A stretch of DNA of 64,000 nucleotides, from assembly GCF_000307105.1 (NCBI RefSeq), contig NC_018645.1, forward strand, positions 1,376,578 through 1,440,577. Direction: 5' to 3'. Numbering within the stretch: the first letter of the stretch is position 1; the number at the start of each line of letters is the position of its first letter. Made by a program: the position numbers and the translations under genes. The notes beneath the pieces are model-generated. The model saw nothing but the letters and a program-made list of their open reading frames with translations, made no database searches and was not told the origin of the DNA. The DNA is from Desulfobacula toluolica Tol2 (lineage in GTDB: Bacteria; Desulfobacterota; Desulfobacteria; Desulfobacterales; Desulfobacteraceae). Positions 1-8,352 of the stretch are shown in pieces.

Positions 1-144
1 ACCAGGACAAAAAGAAGAAAAATCTTTGTAATATTTTTTATATCCTTCCCTTGGACGGATGACGCCGGTGGTAATGATGCTTTTTAAATTTTCCGTGTTC
101 GTGGCCATTAAAAATAGTTTTGAATCAAGTTTTGGTTTTGCCAT
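1..144 (-). CDS. Partial CDS of unknown function at left edge
   Basis: An open frame reads leftward from an ATG at 144-142 and is still open at base 1, giving 48 visible residues beginning MAKPKLDSKLFLMATN. A strong Shine-Dalgarno (AAAGGAG, complement of 154-160) lies 9 nt before the ATG. The start is only 3 nt past the stop of the SF1 helicase, so it is probably the next gene of the same operon. The visible part has no signal peptide or membrane segment and I do not recognise the family. By context it could be an accessory component of the DISARM-like locus. No function is claimed. Confidence 0.6.
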   Translation of the reverse strand, partial: MAKPKLDSKLFLMATNTENLKSIITTGVIRPREGYKKYYKDFSSFCPG

Positions 145-147
145 AAA

Positions 148-1287
148 TTAACACTCCTTTTGCTGCCATGTCTTTAAAACTTTTTTGTCATCCGGGAATT
201 CATTCATGATTTTTTTTCTTTTATAGTCATTTGTATTGGCATCCATCAGAAAAAAAAGTCCTTTTCTCGCCCTTGAAATCAAAACATACATCTCTTTTCT
301 AAATCGTTCATCTCCTGGAGCTGCAAGGGGAAAATTATGTAAATCAACGATAAAGACATCATCAAACTCCAGGCCTTTGGCACTTTTTGAATTGATAACA
401 ACAATACCTCCATGGTCAAATTCAATGGGCTTGTTTTTACTCCCCAGATGGTTTGCATATGTGTACAGACAATGGATGCCCAGTATTTCCAGTTGCCTGA
501 AATAATACTGCCTGACCTTGTTGTTCGGCGTTATAATTCCGATCAAATGACCGGGATAGGTTTTGTGCCGACGGGCGATATGGCTGATCATGGCATTTAA
601 GTTATTATATTCAAGCAATAATGGGATCTCGCCATTTTTCTCCGGCAACTTCGGTGGATCGGCTGTTGTAGCGCAATAAAAGTGTTCTGCCAACTCAGCT
701 ATTTGACGGGTGTTTCGATAATTTTTAGTCAGTAAAAAACATTGATCTTTCTCAACATCAAGCCGTTCTCTGATTTGTTTGATGGATGAATTCATCTCAA
801 CAATCTGCTGGTTTTCATCTGCCGATACAATTACTTTTTGAAAGGTTTCATCCATGAATTCATAAAAGCCGGGAGGCATATCCTGTCCCTCGTCAATTAA
901 AATAAAGGTATTATGATCGGTTTTAAGGTCTATTCGATCCAAGATTTCCATGATCATATCCCAGTCATATTCAAAGCTTTTAATCTCAGGCGGCAGCATT
1001 TTAAACTGAAGTTTGAAAAAATGCCAGAACCAGCTGTGCCAGGTTTTTATGGAAATATCATTGGCCAGGCTCAAAGACATTTTTTCCAGAATTTTATTGT
1101 ACAAAAGACATAAACACTCTTTTTTGTTTCGTTTTAATTTGTCCGCCAGAATAAGAAATATGACGGTTTTACCCGTTCCGGGTGCCCCATAGACAAGGGA
1201 TCTGTCTTTTAATTGAGTTTTTCTCAACACCCGGTCCTGCTCTTTGCTCAATTCTTCGTATGTGGGAAGCCTGAAGTTGTTTTTCAT
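148..1287 (-). CDS. Compact superfamily 1 (UvrD/Rep-like) helicase
   Basis: This is a 379-residue SF1 ATPase. Visible motifs, in order: Walker A GAPGTGKT (34-41), Walker B LIDEGQD (130-136), motif III around VSADENQQ (154-161), motif IV-like KNYRNTRQ (188-195), motif V SAKGLEFDD (302-310) and motif VI YVLISRARKG (334-343). All catalytic motifs are present, but the protein is about half the length of UvrD/Rep, so the large 1B/2B insertions are absent. It starts 25 nt after the drmB-like stop and is followed after 3 nt by another ORF, so it is probably the third gene of an operon with drmB. Standard DISARM operons are not described with a small SF1 helicase in this place, so an accessory role in nucleic-acid processing during defence is inference. 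Confidence 0.85.
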   Translation of the reverse strand: MKNNFRLPTYEELSKEQDRVLRKTQLKDRSLVYGAPGTGKTVIFLILADKLKRNKKECLCLLYNKILEKMSLSLANDISIKTWHSWFWHFFKLQFKMLPPEIKSFEYDWDMIMEILDRIDLKTDHNTFILIDEGQDMPPGFYEFMDETFQKVIVSADENQQIVEMNSSIKQIRERLDVEKDQCFLLTKNYRNTRQIAELAEHFYCATTADPPKLPEKNGEIPLLLEYNNLNAMISHIARRHKTYPGHLIGIITPNNKVRQYYFRQLEILGIHCLYTYANHLGSKNKPIEFDHGGIVVINSKSAKGLEFDDVFIVDLHNFPLAAPGDERFRKEMYVLISRARKGLFFLMDANTNDYKRKKIMNEFPDDKKVLKTWQQKEC

Positions 1288-1312
1288 TGAATCAATTTTT
1301 TTATATGATTGC

Positions 1313-3175
1313 TTATGGTTGATTTTGTATGAAACTGATAAATCCTTTCATGTGATTGACACCATTGCCAATAATAAATTGCCGGTCTAAAAGACAGTTG
1401 TTGTAAATACAGCTGACTTCCGGCAACAAAGAGCAACCGTGGCAGGCGGCCCTGTTTAACTGGTCGGGACCCTGTCCCTCATGTTCGGCACATATGGGGT
1501 CATAGGTGCAGTGGTCTGCTTTTGCCATGGCCTTGATCCAGAGTTTAAAAAAGCTGTCGGGTTTTCCATGTTCGGACAATCCCCCTAATGAACCCATTTT
1601 ATTGGGAACGGCAACATAGATTAAAATACCATTGATGGTTTCACTGCAAAAGATTTTTTCTTTTATGGATGATACTGGATAACCTGATGTAAATTCCAGT
1701 TCTCTTATGATTTGATGAGCAATGGTATGCAAAAGAATAAACCTGGGAGTGGCTTTAACCTGATTTTTAACAAAGGCGGAGGTTTTCAGTCTTTTTTGTA
1801 TTGTTTTTGCACGGTCGCGGCACAATGGATCTGATTCCCACTGGCTCACTTTTTTTTCATCCAAAGAAAAGAAAATGCCTTCTCCGTAAAGTTCACATGC
1901 TGGAAGCCAGTCTGTCTTTTTTCCCAGGGCAGGGCCGATCAGATTCCCTCTTGTGCCCACCTGCCGGGTAAATCCGCAAAACACCTGGATTTCCCTTAAC
2001 CGGTTGATAATGATTAATTTTTCTATGGCTTTGCCGGTTTTAATGGTTTTTTCGGGGATATCCTCAGACTCCAGGTAATCTTTCCATTGAGCTGTCTGAT
2101 GTTCGGTGATAAACCGCTCGTGTTGTTGAATATCTTTGTATTCAGTGCAGATGGCCTTATATTCCGCTTCAAGCATCTCATTTTCACTTTTAACTGTATC
2201 TGCCTGGATTCCATAGTTTGGCCATCCTTCATTGAGATCAGTCAGGGCTTTTTTTACTTCATCTTTGCTGGTTTGAAAATGCCTGGCAATTTTTTTGAGT
2301 GTGCGTTTAACGGTCCTTGAGTTATTGTTTTTCAGATCTTTGATAATCTGATAATCATCATGCTGTCTGATTTTTGCCCGGATATCGTGTTCATTGATTC
2401 GGGATTCCGGCGGAATATCCAATGCCGAAGCAATATCTGCAAAATGGATACGGGCATCTGTTAAGGGCATGGCAACGGGCGGGTCGTTTTCCAGATTTTT
2501 TCTTTCCAGCAGCCATGGCTGGCTGCGCATGGTCTGAACACGGTTGGTAAAAAAGTCTTTGTTTCTCAGGCCGCTTAAATTAAGGGGTTGCGACTGGCAG
2601 GCATCACATTTGAGGGTAAGGCGGCCATGGGGATCTCTTTTTAATGTCAGTTGATCCTTTGACCTGCAATTTTTATTTGCAGCTTCGTCATAATGGGCCA
2701 TGTTCGCCCATGGCAGATCATCAAGCCAGCCGTTACCCGATACTAAAACCCAGGTTACAAATTCAAGTTTTCCGTTACAGATTTTTTTTGCACGGCTTGT
2801 ATCACACTTGAGCTCTTCCACAGAGTTGCTTTTTTTTCCCATCCAGGGCAGGTAATGAAGACGGCCGCATTTCTGGCACACCATCCATGACGGAAACCGC
2901 ACTACAGGAATTTTGTTTCCCAGCAGTTTGTTTTTAACATGGGTCAGTGTAGGGGGTTTTAACAGCTCAACATCTTGAAAGCCTTTGTGTTTGAGCCATA
3001 TTTTTAAATGTTCCCGCACAATGGCGATGGGCTTTCCCAGAGGTTTTCCAGCCTTGTCTTTCCAAAAGCTTATGTCGCAAGGCACAAAGCATTCGCTGCC
3101 GGCCCTGCAAATAGCCCCCACCGAACACATCCCTATGGTTTTGGTCTGTCCCACTGTGATGGTGTTCTTATCCAT
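1313..3175 (-). CDS. drmB: DrmB-like DISARM protein (DUF1998 family)
   Basis: This is a 620-residue protein. The N-terminal half has zinc-ribbon-like cysteines (CQKC at 100-103, then C124 and C133, and a later CDAC). The C-terminal half carries the DUF1998 hallmark, a histidine-rich helix ILLHTIAHQIIREL (about 478-491) followed by GYPVSSIKEKIFC and a terminal cysteine cluster (CHGCSLLPEVSC). In DISARM anti-phage systems DrmB (DUF1998) works with the DrmA helicase to recognise and block incoming DNA, and that is the likely role here. The partner drmA-like gene lies about 1.4 kb upstream on the same strand. Other DUF1998 proteins exist (for example fused to SF2 helicases), but the pairing with DrmA favours DrmB. 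No strong Shine-Dalgarno is seen at the ATG. Confidence 0.8.
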   Translation of the reverse strand: MDKNTITVGQTKTIGMCSVGAICRAGSECFVPCDISFWKDKAGKPLGKPIAIVREHLKIWLKHKGFQDVELLKPPTLTHVKNKLLGNKIPVVRFPSWMVCQKCGRLHYLPWMGKKSNSVEELKCDTSRAKKICNGKLEFVTWVLVSGNGWLDDLPWANMAHYDEAANKNCRSKDQLTLKRDPHGRLTLKCDACQSQPLNLSGLRNKDFFTNRVQTMRSQPWLLERKNLENDPPVAMPLTDARIHFADIASALDIPPESRINEHDIRAKIRQHDDYQIIKDLKNNNSRTVKRTLKKIARHFQTSKDEVKKALTDLNEGWPNYGIQADTVKSENEMLEAEYKAICTEYKDIQQHERFITEHQTAQWKDYLESEDIPEKTIKTGKAIEKLIIINRLREIQVFCGFTRQVGTRGNLIGPALGKKTDWLPACELYGEGIFFSLDEKKVSQWESDPLCRDRAKTIQKRLKTSAFVKNQVKATPRFILLHTIAHQIIRELEFTSGYPVSSIKEKIFCSETINGILIYVAVPNKMGSLGGLSEHGKPDSFFKLWIKAMAKADHCTYDPICAEHEGQGPDQLNRAACHGCSLLPEVSCIYNNCLLDRQFIIGNGVNHMKGFISFIQNQP

Positions 3176-3252
3176 TTTATTGCCTGCTTGTTTAAAAAGA
3201 ACAGGATTTCTTGTTTAAGGTCGGTTAATTTGAGAAATAAAATGTTTATTTT

Positions 3253-3297
3253 AATCACACAAATCCATACAGTATCATATTATAATCCGTCAAGGAA
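3253..3297 (-). promoter_or_regulatory. 45-bp repeat upstream of drmB (copy 1), putative promoter/operator
   Basis: The 45-bp segment matches 8007-8051 at 43 of 45 positions and lies 78 bp upstream of the drmB start. Similarity continues more weakly on both sides. Read on the minus strand it contains TTGACG and GATTATAAT, plus the small dyad ATAC-A-GTAT, so it could hold promoter elements and a repressor half-site. The only other copy precedes drmA in the same orientation, so a shared cis-regulatory element is the simplest reading. The rest of the 3176-3520 gap shows no gene. Confidence 0.6.
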
Positions 3298-3487
3298 CTT
3301 TCAAAAATCAACAGCATAAAGGTTTGATTCTCATGTGTTTGGGTCAATCATCCTTTAAAATTGATTAAGGTGCTGTTTGAGGTCTTAAATAGTTGTAATA
3401 AATTTTAAAACTAGGGGTTTTTACCTATATACAAAGCTGATTTTGGATGGTAAAAATTTTTTATGGACTTTTTGAGTTGCATCTTAC

Positions 3488-3502
3488 ATGAATAATATTC
3501 AT
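3488..3502. promoter_or_regulatory. Small palindrome before the DUF4405 gene
   Basis: ATGAAT-AAT-ATTCAT is a perfect 6+6 dyad lying 19-33 nt upstream of the ATG at 3521. Its position would suit an operator overlapping the transcript start. In AT-rich DNA such dyads also arise by chance. Confidence 0.25.
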
Positions 3503-3520
3503 AGAATGAGGTAATTTTTA

Positions 3521-4375
3521 ATGAGTATGAGAAGAATTATATCACTTACAGCTTTTTTATCATTTTTTGTTATGCTTCTGACAAGCGTTATTTTGTATAT
3601 CGTTCCTCAAGGCCGTGTTGCCTATTGGGCTGACTGGAGACTTTGGACTCTCTCAAAAGATCAATGGGGAGCAATTCATATAAATGCTGGTTTTCTTTTG
3701 CTTTTGTCAATTATATTGCATATTTATTATAACTGGAAACCAATTGTTCTATATCTTAAAAATCAAGCTAAACAGATAACAATTTTTACAAAAGAATTCA
3801 ATGCAGCTTTGATTTTAACTATAATATTGGTAGTTGGAACATATGTTGAAATCCCTCCTTTTTCAACAATCATAAATATAAGTGATGGTTTTAAAGAATC
3901 AGCGGCAAAGGAATATGGAGAACCTCCATATGGACATGCAGAACTGTCATCAATTAAAACTTTTTCAAAAAAAATGAATATTGATTTGAAAGCCGGAATC
4001 AAATTTTTGGAAGAAGCAGGTTATAAAATCAGTCAAGATACCCAAACCCTGAAAGAAATTGCCAAAGAAAATAACATTTCACCACAACAAATCTATTTGA
4101 TTATCTCCCGAGAATCAAACAAAGAGTCATTATTTTCAGGAAAAACTACTACTCTGCCTGAAAACCCACCTCCAGGAACCGGAAATTTGACTTTAGCGGA
4201 CTTTTGCAGTCAATACAATCTTAATATCAAAATTGTAACAAGGTCATTGAAAGAATCAAATATAGTATCAAAAGCTGATATGACCATCAAAAAAATTGGT
4301 GAAACAAACAAGATAAGTCCAACTGATATCTACGAACAGATAAAATTAATCACAAGCAAGAATCTTGAAAATTAA
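3521..4375 (+). CDS. Membrane protein with DUF4405-like N-terminus and duplicated C-terminal module
   Basis: This is a 284-residue protein. Three hydrophobic segments (about 5-27, 53-70 and 95-112) and conserved histidines in GAIHINAG and LHIYYNW resemble DUF4405 or cytochrome b-like four-helix domains; haem binding is possible but unproven. The soluble C-terminal part holds two related modules of about 58 residues. Each ends in a pattern like T-hydrophobic-K-I-x-x-x-N-x-I-S-P-x-x-I-Y, once near 180-200 and again near 255-275. Start: a GAGG Shine-Dalgarno lies 9 nt before the ATG. It runs opposite to the flanking drmA and drmB genes, so it interrupts what would otherwise be a drmA-drmB operon. 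A redox or membrane-sensing role is speculative. Confidence 0.75.
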   Translation: MSMRRIISLTAFLSFFVMLLTSVILYIVPQGRVAYWADWRLWTLSKDQWGAIHINAGFLLLLSIILHIYYNWKPIVLYLKNQAKQITIFTKEFNAALILTIILVVGTYVEIPPFSTIINISDGFKESAAKEYGEPPYGHAELSSIKTFSKKMNIDLKAGIKFLEEAGYKISQDTQTLKEIAKENNISPQQIYLIISRESNKESLFSGKTTTLPENPPPGTGNLTLADFCSQYNLNIKIVTRSLKESNIVSKADMTIKKIGETNKISPTDIYEQIKLITSKNLEN

Positions 4376-4535
4376 TTTATAAAATTATTTGCAAAAATGT
4401 AATGATGAAAATTTGCAGAAAATGGTTGTTTTTCCTTGGTAAGGCAATAAAGCAAAGCCATATCAAGTCAAACAATTGGGAAACTAAAGTGGACACGGTA
4501 AGGTGCAGAACCGTCAGAATCTGCTGAAAAAAATA

Positions 4536-7500
4536 TCAGCGAGGCACCATAAAATAAATCCCGCATTCATCATCCACCTGCCGCATGGATTGCAGTGTCA
4601 CCCAGCTGTCATCATCTGTTTGCCCCATTTTTTTCTCATTGTGCCGTTTTAATAACGGTTTTTTATCTTTTGAATGGCTTTGATACTGGAGCGGTGCCTT
4701 AAAAAGGCCGTCTCCACCGCTCATGTCATTCCACTCATACAATAAATTTTCAATATGCTCTTTTGTTGTTTTACCCTTTTGAGGTGATGCCATGCTGCAG
4801 CGCCGTGTAAGGCAAAAAGCTGCATGCCTGATCTTGTCATCTTTAAGATTGATTTGATTCGCCATATTGTTGCCCATAAGACCTGCTCCATGGCGCATCA
4901 CAATAACCAAGGCTGCATGCAAAGCTCTTTTCCGGGCAGGTGATGAAAACGGGGTTAAACTGGTCGGTTCAACAAATCTGTAAAAAGATTGATGATAGGC
5001 TTTGAAATTTTCAAAATGGGACATGTCCCGTGCATGATTGCGAAAATAGTGGGTCACCACGATCCCGGGGACATTGTTTCGTCCAACCCGGCTGCCGGCC
5101 TGTATATACTCGCCTGTTGTAAAAGGCTGGCCATTGATGACCATCAACCCCAGCCGGGAGATATCCAGGCCCACAGACACCATATTGGTGCATAACAGAA
5201 CGCAAATAGCCTGGTTGTTTTCTTCTGAATAAGGAATCTCCAGATCATCCAGATATTTTCTGATTTCATTGGCATTTCTATTGCTGGTCAATTCGGCAAT
5301 GCCGCTTTCCGTATATAGCCTTCTTGTGTTTAAAAATGCATTAATGATTTTTCTTTCCCGGTCGTCATCATTTTTGGATACTTTAAATTTTCTGCAAAAC
5401 TCATGAAATCCTCTGGATAAGGGATCTGTTTGACCCTGTTCGTCATCCAATAACCTTCGGATATACAATTCCAGGTATTTTCTGACATCATCCCCGATTA
5501 AATTATGGGTGATTCCAAGTCCCCTTAAACTGCCGTGATAGGCTACCAGGGTCCACCATGCATCCTGAATGCTTTCATCCGAGTAGTTCCAAAGGGAAGG
5601 CGACAGCAAAAGAGCAGCACCCAATGGCGCAAAAGATTCGGTTCGTTTGAGTCCCGGAGAATAATAGCCCAGGTATAAGCGTCCTGGTTTTTCTTTGTCT
5701 ACCCTGGCAAAAAAAGAATCTTTCCAATTGAGTCCAGGAGACGGAAAAATGTTCACATCACGGGCATAAAGCTTTTTAACCTGTTCTTTTGCATTGCGAA
5801 TGGTTGCCGTGGATGCAATATATTTGGGACAGTGGTCTTTGAGTTTTAAAACCGTATCAAATCCGGCTTCGTACACACCTGCAATGGTTCCAATCTCTCC
5901 TGCGATCAGGTGCAGTTCATCTTGAATGATTAAATCCGGTGGCCGAAATGGACCGGTTCCCCGGGACGCATTACCCAGAAAGATGGTGGTATCCTTATTC
6001 CATGCAAACATGGCAAATTTGTCAATTGTGGCAAGCAAAAGCGTGGGCGGATGCTGATACAGGTGTTCATCCACCACATTGATCGGAAGAACCGGGTTGG
6101 TGCTGCCGCCAAAATCACAGCCGCTGTTGGTGCAGCAAAAGTAAAATTGTCCTTTATTTGCACAGAAACCCGATTTTGATATATCCGGGTTTAAGGAGAG
6201 TTTTTTTCCGCACCAGGGACATTGTGTGACGACAAATTTTTCAAGGCCTGTGCCATTGCCCTGTAATGCATCATCCAGTATTTTTTCGGCATCTTTAAAG
6301 TTGTTGGGTGAACTTGCTCCACCCACCCATAATCCGGCTGTTATGGGTTCTGACCCCAGCAGTTGAGGGTTTTTCCTGCGCAAGAGTTCAAGTGCGCACA
6401 TGAGTATGGATGCCCGCTGGAATTGCTGTATGGTAAGAAGCCTTAATGTATATCTCATGATCACAGTGGTTCCTGCCCCGGCTTGGGGAAAGCGCATGCG
6501 CCGGTAGGTGACAAGAAATGCGATGATGGCAAGGTAGGCTTCTGTCTTGCCGCCTCCGGTCTGGAACCATAACAGATCAACCAGATCCCGGTCCGGATTG
6601 TTTTCGTCAATTAACGAGGGAAGGGTTAGCAACAGAAAACCAAGCTGAAAAGGGCGCCACAATGGTTTTTTTACCTTGCGCGTCTGCATATACGAAAGCA
6701 TGGCTTCATGGGCAAAAGAAAACGCTTTTGCCACCATGGGATCATTAAGGCAGTTTATTCCTTGGTTCATTCTCTGTGCTGTTTTTTCAAGCCGCTTTAA
6801 CATTGTGAAGGCTGTATTTTGCTGTCCTAAAGGCAGGGCCTTGGACTCTTTGTATAGCCCTGCTATCCAGGTTTCATAAGCTTTTGTAAACCCGGTCAAG
6901 TTTTTTTGAATTGTTTTTGGCTGGTGTTCGGTTTTGGCAAGGCAGGACAATTGAAGCACTGTATTGTCAATTACACCCACATCCGTTTTCATCAACGGGA
7001 CTTCATAAGAAGGAATAAAACAGGCTTTGATTGAGGTTATGCAGCCATTGTTTTCGGACCAGTCCGGAGAAACGCCATGCCCGATGGCATAAACGGTTTT
7101 GTCTGCGTAAAGCAATTCAAATTCTTTGTCTTCTTGAGCCATTGTATCAATTTCATTGCCGGGATAGGGAAGAACCGTTCCTGCCTGAATATGGCAGTCA
7201 AAAGACAATTGGAACAGATGGGTTTTTTCCCAGGCTTCAGGATTGATTTTTTTTGCAACAGCACAGTTTACAATGGAAACCGTTAAAATATACCCATCCT
7301 GATGATTATTGTCGGGATAAGGCCGCCATTTCACATGAAGTTGAGCAGATGCTTGATTGTCCTGTTCAAGTTCTTGATGGTGCAGTATGGGGATGGGGGT
7401 TTCATCATTCAACTGCTGATCGTTTTCAGGCACTTTGAGTATGATGCAATCTTCGTGATTTGGGTTGTCGTCCGGCAAGGCACACCGTTCCCAGGTTTGC

Positions 7501-7913
7501 CCGGGTTCTTTTGTGTATCTGGCAGCCTTGAGAAGCACTTCTATGACAATGTTTTTGTTTACAAAAAAGCTGAGTCCTACGGCTGAGGGCGGTCGATAAC
7601 GACAAACAGAGGAAGCCTTTTTGGCTTTGTTTTGTTCGATAGGGCTTTCTTCCACGCCAAACACCGGCTTTTCATCTGCCTGGTCATTTAAATCATCAAC
7701 TGAACTACCAACTGAACTACCAACTGAATCACCAGGTGAGAACCATTCATTGGACGGGTCTTCCATGTGCCCGTACAATATACCGCAGGAATACAGGGAG
7801 GAAGGGCGTATCTGGTTTAATTGTTCGTTTGATTCATAAAAAGGGCCTACAAGGCATCGTTTAAGCCAATCTTTTATCTCTTTTCTTGCTTTTGTGAATG
7901 TGTTGTCAGGCAT
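4536..7913 (-). CDS. drmA: DrmA-like DISARM helicase
   Basis: This is an SF2-type helicase of about 1125 residues. Numbering from the upstream ATG at 7964, Walker A is in WFQTGGGKTEAYL (near 465), the DEAH-like box is DELHLIAGEIGT (near 678), motif III is STAT, and the C-terminal RecA lobe has GLDISRLG with the arginine finger QAGSRVGRN (about 930-960). The DELHLI box, the four-Cys zinc-finger insert between the motifs and an N-terminus of the type WLKRCLVGP are typical of DrmA. DISARM DrmA binds DNA and acts with DrmB against phage. Two ATGs (7964 and 7913) are possible and neither has a clear Shine-Dalgarno; 7913 is chosen because the family-like sequence begins just after it. A 12-nt repeat encodes GSSV-GSSV in a variable stretch. 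No DISARM methyltransferase or DrmC is visible in the window. Confidence 0.85.
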   Translation of the reverse strand: MPDNTFTKARKEIKDWLKRCLVGPFYESNEQLNQIRPSSLYSCGILYGHMEDPSNEWFSPGDSVGSSVGSSVDDLNDQADEKPVFGVEESPIEQNKAKKASSVCRYRPPSAVGLSFFVNKNIVIEVLLKAARYTKEPGQTWERCALPDDNPNHEDCIILKVPENDQQLNDETPIPILHHQELEQDNQASAQLHVKWRPYPDNNHQDGYILTVSIVNCAVAKKINPEAWEKTHLFQLSFDCHIQAGTVLPYPGNEIDTMAQEDKEFELLYADKTVYAIGHGVSPDWSENNGCITSIKACFIPSYEVPLMKTDVGVIDNTVLQLSCLAKTEHQPKTIQKNLTGFTKAYETWIAGLYKESKALPLGQQNTAFTMLKRLEKTAQRMNQGINCLNDPMVAKAFSFAHEAMLSYMQTRKVKKPLWRPFQLGFLLLTLPSLIDENNPDRDLVDLLWFQTGGGKTEAYLAIIAFLVTYRRMRFPQAGAGTTVIMRYTLRLLTIQQFQRASILMCALELLRRKNPQLLGSEPITAGLWVGGASSPNNFKDAEKILDDALQGNGTGLEKFVVTQCPWCGKKLSLNPDISKSGFCANKGQFYFCCTNSGCDFGGSTNPVLPINVVDEHLYQHPPTLLLATIDKFAMFAWNKDTTIFLGNASRGTGPFRPPDLIIQDELHLIAGEIGTIAGVYEAGFDTVLKLKDHCPKYIASTATIRNAKEQVKKLYARDVNIFPSPGLNWKDSFFARVDKEKPGRLYLGYYSPGLKRTESFAPLGAALLLSPSLWNYSDESIQDAWWTLVAYHGSLRGLGITHNLIGDDVRKYLELYIRRLLDDEQGQTDPLSRGFHEFCRKFKVSKNDDDRERKIINAFLNTRRLYTESGIAELTSNRNANEIRKYLDDLEIPYSEENNQAICVLLCTNMVSVGLDISRLGLMVINGQPFTTGEYIQAGSRVGRNNVPGIVVTHYFRNHARDMSHFENFKAYHQSFYRFVEPTSLTPFSSPARKRALHAALVIVMRHGAGLMGNNMANQINLKDDKIRHAAFCLTRRCSMASPQKGKTTKEHIENLLYEWNDMSGGDGLFKAPLQYQSHSKDKKPLLKRHNEKKMGQTDDDSWVTLQSMRQVDDECGIYFMVPR

Positions 7914-8006
7914 AAGAATAATAAAATTCTTTATTATTGATTTAAAAAGAACGCAATCCCTCATTGGACGGGGTTAAACTTAAAAAAAATAAAATCTTTG
8001 ATTTTC

Positions 8007-8051
8007 AATCACACAAATCCATACAGTATCGTATTGTAATCCGTCAAGGAA
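8007..8051 (-). promoter_or_regulatory. 45-bp repeat upstream of drmA (copy 2), putative promoter/operator
   Basis: This is the second copy of the element at 3253-3297, in the same orientation. It lies 94 bp before the ATG at 7913 and 43 bp before the alternative ATG at 7964. The two differences from copy 1 are A-to-G changes within the central AT-rich part, which alter TATAAT to TACAAT on the minus strand. The stretch between drmA and the methyltransferase (7914-8352) otherwise shows only a candidate promoter for the rightward gene. Confidence 0.6.
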
Positions 8052-8134
8052 ATTGCAAGATTAACAGGTTTAATCGAAAAAATGAGAAAAAATCGCTAAA
8101 TTAAAAAAGATGAGATGTTTTGATTCCTTCCGGG

Positions 8135-8163
8135 TTGACATTTGAAAAGCATAAATTTACGTT
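8135..8163 (+). promoter_or_regulatory. Candidate sigma70 promoter for the methyltransferase gene
   Basis: A perfect -35 hexamer TTGACA (8135-8140), a 17-bp spacer and a weak -10 TACGTT (8158-8163) stand about 190 bp upstream of the ATG at 8353. Only the -35 is convincing. Confidence 0.3.
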
Positions 8164-8352
8164 AAGGGTTTGATATCGGTCAAACAAAAGCAGAATTTTA
8201 GCCCTGGTTACTGGCTTGAGGTGCTGATGGAAAAGGTGAAAAGAATATGAAAAAGAAAAAATAATACACTGATGAACCAAAATTCAGAGCTGTTTGGCTC
8301 AATTTATTTCATTGGCGATTTTAACATTTTAAATATAAACAAAGGTATATGC

